From positions 5,567,501 to 5,631,500 of the forward strand of contig NZ_CP041969.1 of NCBI RefSeq assembly GCF_014107495.1: a stretch of DNA of 64,000 bases, read 5' to 3'. Below the pieces are notes generated by a model. The model worked only from the letters and a program-made list of their open reading frames with translations, did no database searches and was not told the origin of the DNA. This document shows positions 17,217 to 24,350 of the stretch, piece after piece. A program made the translations under genes and the position numbers. The stretch's first letter is position 1. Every line of letters begins with the position of its first letter. Origin of the DNA: Cohnella cholangitidis (GTDB lineage Bacteria > Bacillota > Bacilli > Paenibacillales > Paenibacillaceae).

Positions 17217-18044
17217 ATGTGCGTCGTTTTAGATGTATCGCGGAGCGGCTACTACAATTGGGTTCAAGAGAAAGCCGAACAAAATAGCTATCAGAAACGT
17301 CGTAAGGCACTACTGGCGCGTATTACATGGCTTTTTCTAGATTCCAAAAGACGTTACGGCAGCCCGAAAATCACGAAGCTACTGCGGGATGAAGGATGGA
17401 CGGTTTCCGAGCGTTTGGTCGGCAAGCTCATGAGCGAAAACGCGCTTCGGTCATGCGTTTCTAAGAAGTTCCGTGTCACTACGACGGATTCCAATCACAC
17501 GCTCCCTATTGCGCCAAATGTACTGAATCAGAATTTTAAGACAACGGCTCCGAACAAGGTTTGGGTAACGGACATTACTTACGTACCGTGCCGCGAAGGG
17601 CGCATGTATCTGGCAAGCATCATGGATCTTTACACGCGCAAAATCGTGGGCTGGAAGTTGGGTGACCGAATGACGACGGATTTAGTGCTAGCTGCGTTGG
17701 ACCAAGCTTATAAGGCTCAAAAGCCCTCAAAAGGGCTAATACACCACTCCGATCGCGGCTCACAGTATGCCTCGGACGAATACCGCAAACGGCTAAAACA
17801 GTACAGAATGAAAGCCAGCATGAGCCGGAAAGGCAATTGCTACGACAACGCCTGCATCGAATCGTTCCATAGCGTGCTCAAGAAAGAGTTTATTTACTGT
17901 ACGCGTTTCAGGACGAAAGTCCAAGCACAGCAAGAGATGTTCGAGTATATTGAGTTCTTTTATAATCGTAAAAGAATTCATGGTTCTTTAGGCTACGTTT
18001 CGCCGGATCGGTTCGAAGCCATGTACTACAAGATGTTGGGGTAA
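17217..18044 (+). CDS. IS3-family OrfB transposase, copy 1
   Basis: Catalytic part of the transposase, 275 residues from the first ATG. The natural product is probably the OrfAB fusion, since the -1 frame is open from the slippery site at 17130. The integrase core DDE residues are in WVTDITYV, HHSDRGSQY and NACIESFHSVLKKEF. The C-terminal YNRKRIHGSLGY motif is typical of IS3. Active-site residues are intact. Confidence 0.92.
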   Translation: MCVVLDVSRSGYYNWVQEKAEQNSYQKRRKALLARITWLFLDSKRRYGSPKITKLLRDEGWTVSERLVGKLMSENALRSCVSKKFRVTTTDSNHTLPIAPNVLNQNFKTTAPNKVWVTDITYVPCREGRMYLASIMDLYTRKIVGWKLGDRMTTDLVLAALDQAYKAQKPSKGLIHHSDRGSQYASDEYRKRLKQYRMKASMSRKGNCYDNACIESFHSVLKKEFIYCTRFRTKVQAQQEMFEYIEFFYNRKRIHGSLGYVSPDRFEAMYYKMLG

Positions 18045-18509
18045 CTTCGCTTAACGGGTGTCCACTTTCTTGACAGAGGTCCATGAGCACCGTAATATCA
18101 CGGCGGAGCCCGCAAAAAGCGTGGATAACGGTGCTGAGCACCGTAATATCACGGCGGAGCTCGCAAAAAGCGTGAATAACGGTGCTGAGCACCGTTATTT
18201 CGCGTCGGAGCCCGCAAAAAGCGTGAATAACGGTGCTGAGCACCGTAATATCACGGCCCGCAAAAAGCGTGAATAACGGTGCTGAGCACCGTAATATCAC
18301 GGCCCGCAAAAAGCGTGAATAACGGTGCTGAGCACCGTAATATCACGGCGGAGCCCGCAAAAGCGTGGATAACGGTGCTGAGCACCGTAATATCACGGCG
18401 GAGCTCGCAAAAAGCGTGAATAACGGTGACTGATGCAACTAGAATAAAAAGTGGACACCTCATAAGAGAATGCAGATAATTAACACAACAAAATGAAGAG
18501 GTGTCCGGC

Positions 18510-18806
18510 ATGGGTGAGCATAGACAACGTTACAGCGACGAATTTAAGGAACAAGCAGTCAAGTACATTCAGGAACAAACGAAGACAATACCTCAAATTG
18601 CAGAGGAACTGAATGTACCGGTAGGCACATTGCATCAGTGGATGGCGAAGTACCGCAAGTTCGAGAACGAGCCGCTGGTAGATCGCGAGACAATCCGCCA
18701 GAAGGATGAGCAGCTTCTAGAGCAAGAGCGCCAGATCGAAGACCTCAAGGAGGAAATCGCCATCCTAAAAAAGGCCATGCACATCTTCAGCAAAGAAAGG
18801 AACTAA
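18510..18806 (+). CDS. IS3-family OrfA, copy 2
   Basis: Identical in translation to the OrfA of copy 1: helix-turn-helix plus coiled coil, with the slippery heptamer A-AAA-AAG near its 3' end at 18767-18773. ATG after GAAGAGG. Confidence 0.9.
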   Translation: MGEHRQRYSDEFKEQAVKYIQEQTKTIPQIAEELNVPVGTLHQWMAKYRKFENEPLVDRETIRQKDEQLLEQERQIEDLKEEIAILKKAMHIFSKERN

Positions 18807-18853
18807 GGTTCCGGTTCATTGAAGATCATCGCTCCGAGTTTCGAATCGAGAAG

Positions 18854-19681
18854 ATGTGCGTCGTTTTAGATGTATCGCGGAGCGGCTACTACAATTGGGT
18901 TCAAGAGAAAGCCGAACAAAATAGCTATCAGAAACGTCGTAAGGCACTACTGGCGCGTATTACATGGCTTTTTCTAGATTCCAAAAGACGTTACGGCAGC
19001 CCGAAAATCACGAAGCTACTGCGGGATGAAGGATGGACGGTTTCCGAGCGTTTGGTCGGCAAGCTCATGAGCGAAAACGCGCTTCGGTCATGCGTTTCTA
19101 AGAAGTTCCGTGTCACTACGACGGATTCCAATCACACGCTCCCTATTGCGCCAAATGTACTGAATCAGAATTTTAAGACAACGGCTCCGAACAAGGTTTG
19201 GGTAACGGACATTACTTACGTACCGTGCCGCGAAGGGCGCATGTATCTGGCAAGCATCATGGATCTTTACACGCGCAAAATCGTGGGCTGGAAGTTGGGT
19301 GACCGAATGACGACGGATTTAGTGCTAGCTGCGTTGGACCAAGCTTATAAGGCTCAAAAGCCCTCAAAAGGGCTAATACACCACTCCGATCGCGGCTCAC
19401 AGTATGCCTCGGACGAATACCGCAAACGGCTAAAACAGTACAGAATGAAAGCCAGCATGAGCCGGAAAGGCAATTGCTACGACAACGCCTGCATCGAATC
19501 GTTCCATAGCGTGCTCAAGAAAGAGTTTATTTACTGTACGCGTTTCAGGACGAAAGTCCAAGCACAGCAAGAGATGTTCGAGTATATTGAGTTCTTTTAT
19601 AATCGTAAAAGAATTCATGGTTCTTTAGGCTACGTTTCGCCGGATCGGTTCGAAGCCATGTACTACAAGATGTTGGGGTAA
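18854..19681 (+). CDS. IS3-family OrfB transposase, copy 2
   Basis: Identical in translation to the OrfB of copy 1, with an intact DDE triad (WVTDITYV, HHSDRGSQY, NACIESFHSVLKKEF). Probably expressed as an OrfAB fusion by -1 frameshifting. Confidence 0.92.
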   Translation: MCVVLDVSRSGYYNWVQEKAEQNSYQKRRKALLARITWLFLDSKRRYGSPKITKLLRDEGWTVSERLVGKLMSENALRSCVSKKFRVTTTDSNHTLPIAPNVLNQNFKTTAPNKVWVTDITYVPCREGRMYLASIMDLYTRKIVGWKLGDRMTTDLVLAALDQAYKAQKPSKGLIHHSDRGSQYASDEYRKRLKQYRMKASMSRKGNCYDNACIESFHSVLKKEFIYCTRFRTKVQAQQEMFEYIEFFYNRKRIHGSLGYVSPDRFEAMYYKMLG

Positions 19682-19814
19682 CTTCGCTTAACGGGTGTCC
19701 ACTTTCTTGACAGAGGTCCATGAGCACCGTAATATCACGGCGGAGCTCGCAAAAAGCGTGAATAACGGTGCTGAGCACCGTAATGTCGCCGCTTTGGCGA
19801 AATCCCATCGTCAA

Positions 19815-19847
19815 CAAAAAAGGTCAACCATGTCTGGTCGACCTTAA
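19815..19847 (-). terminator. Terminator of the uxu operon
   Basis: Read on the minus strand: AAGGTCGACCA and TGGTTGACCTT form a stem, followed by TTTTTTG. It lies 55 bases after the uxuB stop and faces array B. Confidence 0.75.
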
Positions 19848-19901
19848 TCATATTCCTACCATAGGTTCTCCTATGGGCAAGCCTATTTAGATGAATGTGA
19901 C

Positions 19902-20756
19902 CTAAACGCCCGAATATGCCATGAAGCCGCCGTCGACGGGAATGACGGTTCCGGTAACGAATCCGGAGGTCGTGTGGTCCGCCAGCCAGAGCAGCGTGCC
20001 GATCAAGTCGTCCGGCTCGCCGAATCTGCGCATAGGCGTGTTAGATAAGATTTTATGAGACCGTGCGGTAAGCGAGCCGTCCGGGTTGGTGAGAAGACTG
20101 CGGTTCTGCTCGGTTAGGAAGAAGCCGGGCGCGATCGCGTTAACGCGGATACCCGCCTCCGCCATATGAACGGCCAGCCATTGCGTAAAGTTGTTAATCG
20201 CGGCTTTGGCTGCGCTATAAGCGGGTACTTTGGTCATCGGGCTGGGCGCGCTCATCGACGAAATGTTGATGACGGTAGCGCCGGGACGTCCGATCATCCC
20301 TTTCGCGAACGCCTGCGTCGGAATCAGCGTTCCGATGAAGTTAAGGTCGAGCACGTTGCGGAATCCTTGGACGCTAAGGTCGAAAAATGTCGTCCGTTCG
20401 GGCTGATCGAGGTCATCCGTGTTAAAGGTTTCCAGAGTCGTGTTCGCGCTAGGATGATTGCCGCCGGCCCCGTTAATAAGGATGTCGCATGGACCTAGCC
20501 GTTCGCGGACGAACTGCTCGGCCGCCTTGACGCTATCCGCGTCGGTCACGTCGCATGCAGCCGATATCGCGTGATGTCCGAGTCGGCGAATGTGCTCGGC
20601 TACCGCGGCTCCTTTTGCCTCCGTCCGGTTCAAGACCGCAATCTTGGCGCCTTGTCTCGCTAACTCCACTGCCATCGCTTGGCACAGAACGCCGGAACCG
20701 CCGGTCACGACTACGACTTTTCCATGTAGATGAGGGTGCTTCGGCCATTCCTTCAT
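19902..20756 (-). CDS. uxuB: D-mannonate oxidoreductase (fructuronate reductase), SDR type
   Basis: Short-chain dehydrogenase of 284 residues resembling B. subtilis UxuB (YjmF), which interconverts D-fructuronate and D-mannonate with NADH. SDR motifs: TGGSGVLCQAMA for the nucleotide, NGAGGNHPSANTT, the catalytic Ser in NISSMSA and YSAAKAAINN with Tyr and Lys, then the C-terminal VDGG. It follows uxuA with a 4-base overlap and an SD within that gene. Together they link glucuronate to KDG, which feeds the KDG kinase and KDPG aldolase encoded 8 kb away. Confidence 0.9.
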   Translation of the reverse strand: MKEWPKHPHLHGKVVVVTGGSGVLCQAMAVELARQGAKIAVLNRTEAKGAAVAEHIRRLGHHAISAACDVTDADSVKAAEQFVRERLGPCDILINGAGGNHPSANTTLETFNTDDLDQPERTTFFDLSVQGFRNVLDLNFIGTLIPTQAFAKGMIGRPGATVINISSMSAPSPMTKVPAYSAAKAAINNFTQWLAVHMAEAGIRVNAIAPGFFLTEQNRSLLTNPDGSLTARSHKILSNTPMRRFGEPDDLIGTLLWLADHTTSGFVTGTVIPVDGGFMAYSGV

Positions 20757-21840
20757 ACGGATTTTTTCCTCTCTTCCCGTTGACTAGCGCGTTCCATAGA
20801 ATCCCATACTCCCCACAAATACATAATCCCTAGAGCCCGATCGTATAAACCGTAGCCTGGACGGCATTGCTCTCCCCATATGTGCCTGCCATGATCCGGT
20901 CGGCAGTAGCCTTTATAACCGTTCTCATGGTATGCCCGCACGATTCCGGCGATATCGACCGTTCCGTCCTGGGTTCGATGGGAAGTCTCGATGAAGTCTC
21001 CATTGTCGTATACGCGTACGTTGCGAATATGAGTGAACGGGATGCGATCCGCGAATTCATGAACCATCGACACGATATCGTTGGCCGGGTTGGCGCCGAG
21101 CGAGCCGCTGCATAGCGTGATTCCGTTAGACGGACTATCATGCAGTTTAAGGAATCTTCGCAAATGGCGTTGGCTCGTTATGATTCGCGGCAGCCCGAAG
21201 ATCGGCCAAGGCGGATCGTCCGGGTGGATAGCCATTTGGATGCCGTTGCGTTCCGCTGCGGGGATGATGGCTTGGAGAAAATAGTCCAAGTTGCGCCATA
21301 AGTCTTCCGCGGTAACATCGCGATAGGCATCGAATAAGGAGGAGAGATGCGCCAGGCGTTCCGGTTCCCATCCGGGCATGCTTAGCTCGGAGTTTTCCGT
21401 AATATTGCGAACCAGCTCAGCCGGATCTACGTCGGTTGTCTTGCTATTCTCGAAGAATAGCGCGGTAGAGCCGTCATCCATCGCTTTGAACAAGTCGGTC
21501 CGAACCCAGTCGAACACGGGCATGAAATTATAGCAGATTACTTTGACCCCGATCTGTCCAAGCTTCTCGATCGTGCGAACGTAATTCTCGATGTATTTAT
21601 CCCGGGACGGAAGCCCAGCTTAATGTCCTCATGAACGTTGACGCTCTCGACGACCTCGATGTGCAGTCCAGCGCGGGCCGCTTGTTCGCGGATGCTTATC
21701 AAGCGATCCAACGGCCATTCTTCTCCGGCCGGCACGTCATGGAGCGACCAGACGATGCCTTCCACGCCGGGGATTTGCCTGATTTGATCTAGCGTTACGG
21801 TATCGTTTCCTTCTCCGAACCAACGGAATACCATGCGCAT
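20753..21840 (-). pseudogene. uxuA: Mannonate dehydratase (UxuA), single-base frameshift
   Basis: Converts D-mannonate to 2-keto-3-deoxygluconate. The N-terminal part (VFRWFGEGNDTVTLDQIRQI, WSLHDVPAGE, VESVNVHEDIKLG) ends in a wrong frame at about 21614. Adding one C (GGGCCTTCC instead of GGGCTTCC) restores LPSRDKYIENYV and joins the second part, which carries NFMPVFDWVRTDL, AIHPDDPPWPIFGLPR, CSGSLGANPAND, the His-containing HIRNV and CRPDHGRHIWGE. All expected active-site segments are therefore present, and the defect is one base. The start is uncertain among GTG 21849, ATG 21840 and ATG 21834. Sequencing error or recent mutation cannot be told apart here. Confidence 0.82.
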
Positions 21841-21852
21841 CGTTCTCACCGC

Positions 21853-22551
21853 CTATTTGAGTTTGAAAAAATGAGGATATTCCTCTTGCAGCACGACCAA
21901 ATTGGAAATGCTTAAGCTTAGGTGCTTCTTCATGATGCTTTCGGCATAATCCGGATTCCGATTGCGAATCGCTTCTACCAAATCTTTGTGCTGCTCGTAG
22001 AGCGGTTCCCAATGCGAATCGGCCAGAAGCCAGAGAACCCGGCTGCGATTGAAGTGGGCATTCATCTGCTCGATGGCGGACCAAGTCCTCAGCTTACGGC
22101 AACCTTCGAATAAGATTCGGTGAAAAGCGTCGTCAAGCCGGTACATGCGTTGATTGTCTTGTTGGCCAATGCTTTCGACTTGCAGGTCGAGATTGGCATC
22201 AAGAGCCTGAAGCAACGATTCGGGAAATCTTTCACAGGCTAAGCGAACGACAGCTCTTTCCAGCTGTTCCCGCATGAAACGCCCTTCCTCGATGAGTTCC
22301 GGATCGATAAGCGATACTTGCGTGCCTCGTTGCGGCAGGACGTTGACGAGTCCTTCCTGAGCAAGCCTAACGAAGCTTTCTCGTACGGGCGTACGGCTCA
22401 TTTGGAACACGGCGGACATCTCTTTCTCGGATAGTGCCGTGCCCGGGGGCAGCTCGAGACTTAGAATTTGTTCCTTCAACCGCGCGTAGACGATGTGGCT
22501 TGCCGTTCCCTGCTGCGGCTCCGAGCTCTGGTTCAATGAATTCACCACCAT
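21853..22551 (-). CDS. GntR/FadR-family repressor of the uxu operon
   Basis: Regulator with an N-terminal winged helix (SHIVYARLKEQILS, GTALSEKEMSAVFQMSRTPV) and a C-terminal FCD ligand-binding domain with candidate metal residues (DDAFHRILFEGC, HKDLVEAIRNRNPDYAESIM). It is the first gene of the uxu operon on the minus strand, so it probably senses a uronate intermediate and represses its own operon. The start is unclear: the frame opens at GTG 22581, the first ATG is at 22551, and neither has a good SD. A strong palindrome lies just upstream. Confidence 0.86.
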   Translation of the reverse strand: MVVNSLNQSSEPQQGTASHIVYARLKEQILSLELPPGTALSEKEMSAVFQMSRTPVRESFVRLAQEGLVNVLPQRGTQVSLIDPELIEEGRFMREQLERAVVRLACERFPESLLQALDANLDLQVESIGQQDNQRMYRLDDAFHRILFEGCRKLRTWSAIEQMNAHFNRSRVLWLLADSHWEPLYEQHKDLVEAIRNRNPDYAESIMKKHLSLSISNLVVLQEEYPHFFKLK

Positions 22552-22571
22552 TACGTTTATCGTATAGTTAG

Positions 22572-22610
22572 ATTGTAACACACTGACATACTAGTATGGT
22601 AGTATGTCAG
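22572..22610 (-). promoter_or_regulatory. uxu operator and promoter
   Basis: CTGACATACTA (22583-22593) and TAGTATGTCAG (22600-22610) form a perfect 11-bp inverted repeat with a 6-base spacer. On the minus strand TACAAT follows at 22578-22573 as a -10, so the palindrome covers the -35 and spacer, the expected place for repression by the GntR protein. Confidence 0.7.
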
Positions 22611-22767
22611 TTCATTTTTTCAACTCGAATTTTCCGCACGCATAATAGAAGTTATCTCTATTAATTAATCATTAAAAAGATAAAAACGACCGAATTTCAA
22701 CAATATATAAAGATATAGGGTTAAATGTTGTGTCATAAATAGGATTATGGTATACCATATATAAGAT

Positions 22768-23469
22768 TTGCATTCGTTGAGAATAACGGAAGCGGGCTTT
22801 AAGGCCAAACGAAGGAGTGAGACGGCTATCGAACTCACGGTAAGGCAGTTAGCGATTATCGATCTCGTGAAAAAACAAGCTCCCATTACCGGAGAGCAAA
22901 TCGCCGAGTATTTGGGAATCAGCCGTCCGACCATCAGGTCGGACTTGTCCGTATTGGTAATGCTGGGCTATATCGACGCCAAGCCGAAGGTCGGGTACTT
23001 TCTCGGCAAGGTCATGACCTCCGAGGGTCGGCAGAGCGAGAAGTTCATGAACCTTAAGGTGAAGGACGTCATGAACCGGCCGGTCGTCATCGCGGAGAGT
23101 TCAACGGTAAACGATGCAGTCATTTCCTTATTCGTCGAGAATACCGGATTCCTGACCGTTACGGACGAACAGGGCACGCTTACGGGAATGGTTTCCTTGA
23201 AAGATTTGCTTAAAGTAACTTTGGGCAATCCGAATGCGACTTCTATCCCGATCAGTATGGTCATGACGAGAGTGCCTCGTCTTGCGTTTGTTTCTCCCGA
23301 TGATTCCGTGCTGGAAGCCGCCAAAAAAATGCTGGATCATCATGTAGGAGGGTTGCCGGTCGTGAATGCGCATGGTGACCGCAGCCGTCTCGAAGTAGTC
23401 GGGAGAATTACGAAAACGAACATGACGCAAGCATTGGTAGACTTGACCTCGGGGTTTATTGCTGAGTAG
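22768..23469 (+). CDS. ccpN: CcpN-type HTH-CBS transcriptional repressor
   Basis: Regulator with an N-terminal winged helix (LTVRQLAIIDLVKKQAPIT, YLGISRPTIRSDLSVL) and two CBS domains (VKDVMNRPVVIAESST, ISMVMTRVPRLAFVSPDD). In B. subtilis CcpN represses gluconeogenic genes (gapB, pckA) and responds to ATP/ADP. Downstream is the yqfL homologue, as in Bacillus. Start problem: the frame opens at TTG 22768, right after a TATATAAG promoter-like box. The family N-terminus and a good AAGGAG (22812-22817) instead point to translation from about 22828, where the codon is ATC. The coordinate given is the longest frame. Confidence 0.85.
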   Translation: MHSLRITEAGFKAKRRSETAIELTVRQLAIIDLVKKQAPITGEQIAEYLGISRPTIRSDLSVLVMLGYIDAKPKVGYFLGKVMTSEGRQSEKFMNLKVKDVMNRPVVIAESSTVNDAVISLFVENTGFLTVTDEQGTLTGMVSLKDLLKVTLGNPNATSIPISMVMTRVPRLAFVSPDDSVLEAAKKMLDHHVGGLPVVNAHGDRSRLEVVGRITKTNMTQALVDLTSGFIAE

Positions 23470-23480
23470 GGGGAGAATGG

Positions 23481-24290
23481 ATGTCGGAGCAAAGCCAGAA
23501 GGTTATATTCGTCTGTTCGGACGCCGTCGGGGAAACCGCGGAGGCCGTCGCGAAAGCGACAGCTCGTCAATTCGCGACCGAGCAGGTCAAGATCAAAAGA
23601 TACGGACACATTAAACACGAGGATGAGATTAAGTCCATCATCCAAGAGGCGATCCAGGCGGGCGGTTTCATCGCTTATACTCTCGTTCAGCCGGAACTGC
23701 GCGAGACGATGAGGGAAGAGTCGATCAAGCAAGGCGTGAGGGCCGTCGACGTCATGGGCCCGATGATGCAAGCTTTTATCGAAACGTTTAATGACTCGCC
23801 CAAATATAAACCCGGATTGCTGCATGAAATGGACGAGAACTACTATCGTAAAATAGAAGCGGTCGAGTTCGCGGTCAAATACGACGACGGAAAAGACGTT
23901 CGGGGATTGTTGCAAGCCCAGGTCGTACTTGTCGGGGTATCCCGAACATCGAAAACGCCGCTAAGCATTTATTTGGCCCATAAGGGGATCAAGACGGCGA
24001 ACTACCCGCTTACGATTGAGGTTAAGCCGCCGCAAGAACTGTTTACTGCATCGAATCGGCTTGTCGTCGGCCTGACGATGCAGCCCGAGCGATTGCTGAA
24101 GATCCGCACGGAACGATTAAAAGCTCTAGGGCTGCCGAGCCAGGCGAATTACGCCTCCATGGAGCGGATACAGAAGGAACTGCGCTTTGCGTCGGACATC
24201 ATGGACAAATTGCAATGTCCGATTATCGATGTGTCCGAGAAGGCGATCGAGGAAACCGCCGGACTCATTATGGAGTTGCTGACGCCTTGA
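23481..24290 (+). CDS. yqfL: Pyruvate dikinase regulatory protein (bifunctional kinase/phosphorylase, DUF299)
   Basis: Protein of 269 residues of the family that reversibly phosphorylates PEP synthase or pyruvate phosphate dikinase with ADP. Seen: VIFVCSDAVGETAEAVAKA at the N-terminus, the P-loop-like GVSRTSKTPLSIYLAHKG, and a C-terminal CPIIDVSEKAIEETAG. It follows ccpN by 11 bases in an apparent operon, the B. subtilis arrangement, where YqfL modulates CcpN activity. ATG after GGGGGAGAATGG. Confidence 0.9.
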   Translation: MSEQSQKVIFVCSDAVGETAEAVAKATARQFATEQVKIKRYGHIKHEDEIKSIIQEAIQAGGFIAYTLVQPELRETMREESIKQGVRAVDVMGPMMQAFIETFNDSPKYKPGLLHEMDENYYRKIEAVEFAVKYDDGKDVRGLLQAQVVLVGVSRTSKTPLSIYLAHKGIKTANYPLTIEVKPPQELFTASNRLVVGLTMQPERLLKIRTERLKALGLPSQANYASMERIQKELRFASDIMDKLQCPIIDVSEKAIEETAGLIMELLTP

Positions 24291-24350
24291 AAAGAAGCTG
24301 TCCCGGTAGCGGAACTTTTTGTTTCCGTTAGACGGGACAGCTTCTTTTTT
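24290..24350. terminator. Strong terminator between yqfL and the betaine transporter
   Basis: AAAAGAAGCTGTCCCG and CGGGACAGCTTCTTTT form a 16-bp perfect stem, followed by more T residues. It touches the stop of the convergent transporter gene and may stop both transcripts. Confidence 0.85.

Larger units (their letters stand above)
16797..18083 (+). mobile_element. IS3-family insertion sequence, IS150-like, copy 1
   Basis: 1287-bp element with TG...CA ends and imperfect terminal inverted repeats; both ends carry GTGGACACC or its complement about 20 bases in. It is flanked by a 3-bp duplication, TGA (16794-16796 and 18084-18086). The duplicated TGA is the loop of the CGGTGC-TGA-GCACCG palindrome in array B. 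It encodes OrfA and OrfB with a programmed -1 frameshift signal. No damage is visible, so it is probably active. It appears identical to copy 2. Confidence 0.9.
18434..19720 (+). mobile_element. IS3-family insertion sequence, IS150-like, copy 2
   Basis: Second 1287-bp copy, same orientation, starting exactly 1637 bp after copy 1. It is flanked by TGA (18431-18433 and 19721-19723) at the same position inside another array B unit. The left flank reads CGGTGACTGA, one extra A relative to the normal unit, so this target differs slightly from that of copy 1. Both reading frames are intact and identical in translation to copy 1. It arose either by separate insertion into the same target type or by duplication with the flanking repeats. 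Confidence 0.9.
16737..19784. repeat. 51-bp tandem repeat array B, ten units, interrupted by two IS3 copies
   Basis: Unit starts: 16737, 16788 (split by the first IS), 18129, 18180, 18231, 18277, 18323, 18373, 18424 (split by the second IS) and 19766 (partial). Units are 51 bp, except two of 46 bp and one of 50 bp. Each begins with the palindrome CGGTGC-TGA-GCACCG. In the first unit the palindrome extends to 13 bp on each side (GAATTAACGGTGC). A second small inverted pair (TCACG ... CGTGA) follows. The array lies between two facing terminators, so it is outside both flanking transcripts. The 46- and 50-bp units break any continuous reading frame. Confidence 0.88.

Noticed and set aside
17908..18511. 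Minus-strand frames with repeated VIHAFCGLRRDITVLST-like peptides in array B
   Set aside because: Units of 46 and 50 bp break the frame, no ribosome site exists, and the frames run into the antisense of the transposase gene.
16737..19784. CRISPR array
   Set aside because: The units are contiguous near-identical repeats without unique spacers, and no cas genes are near.
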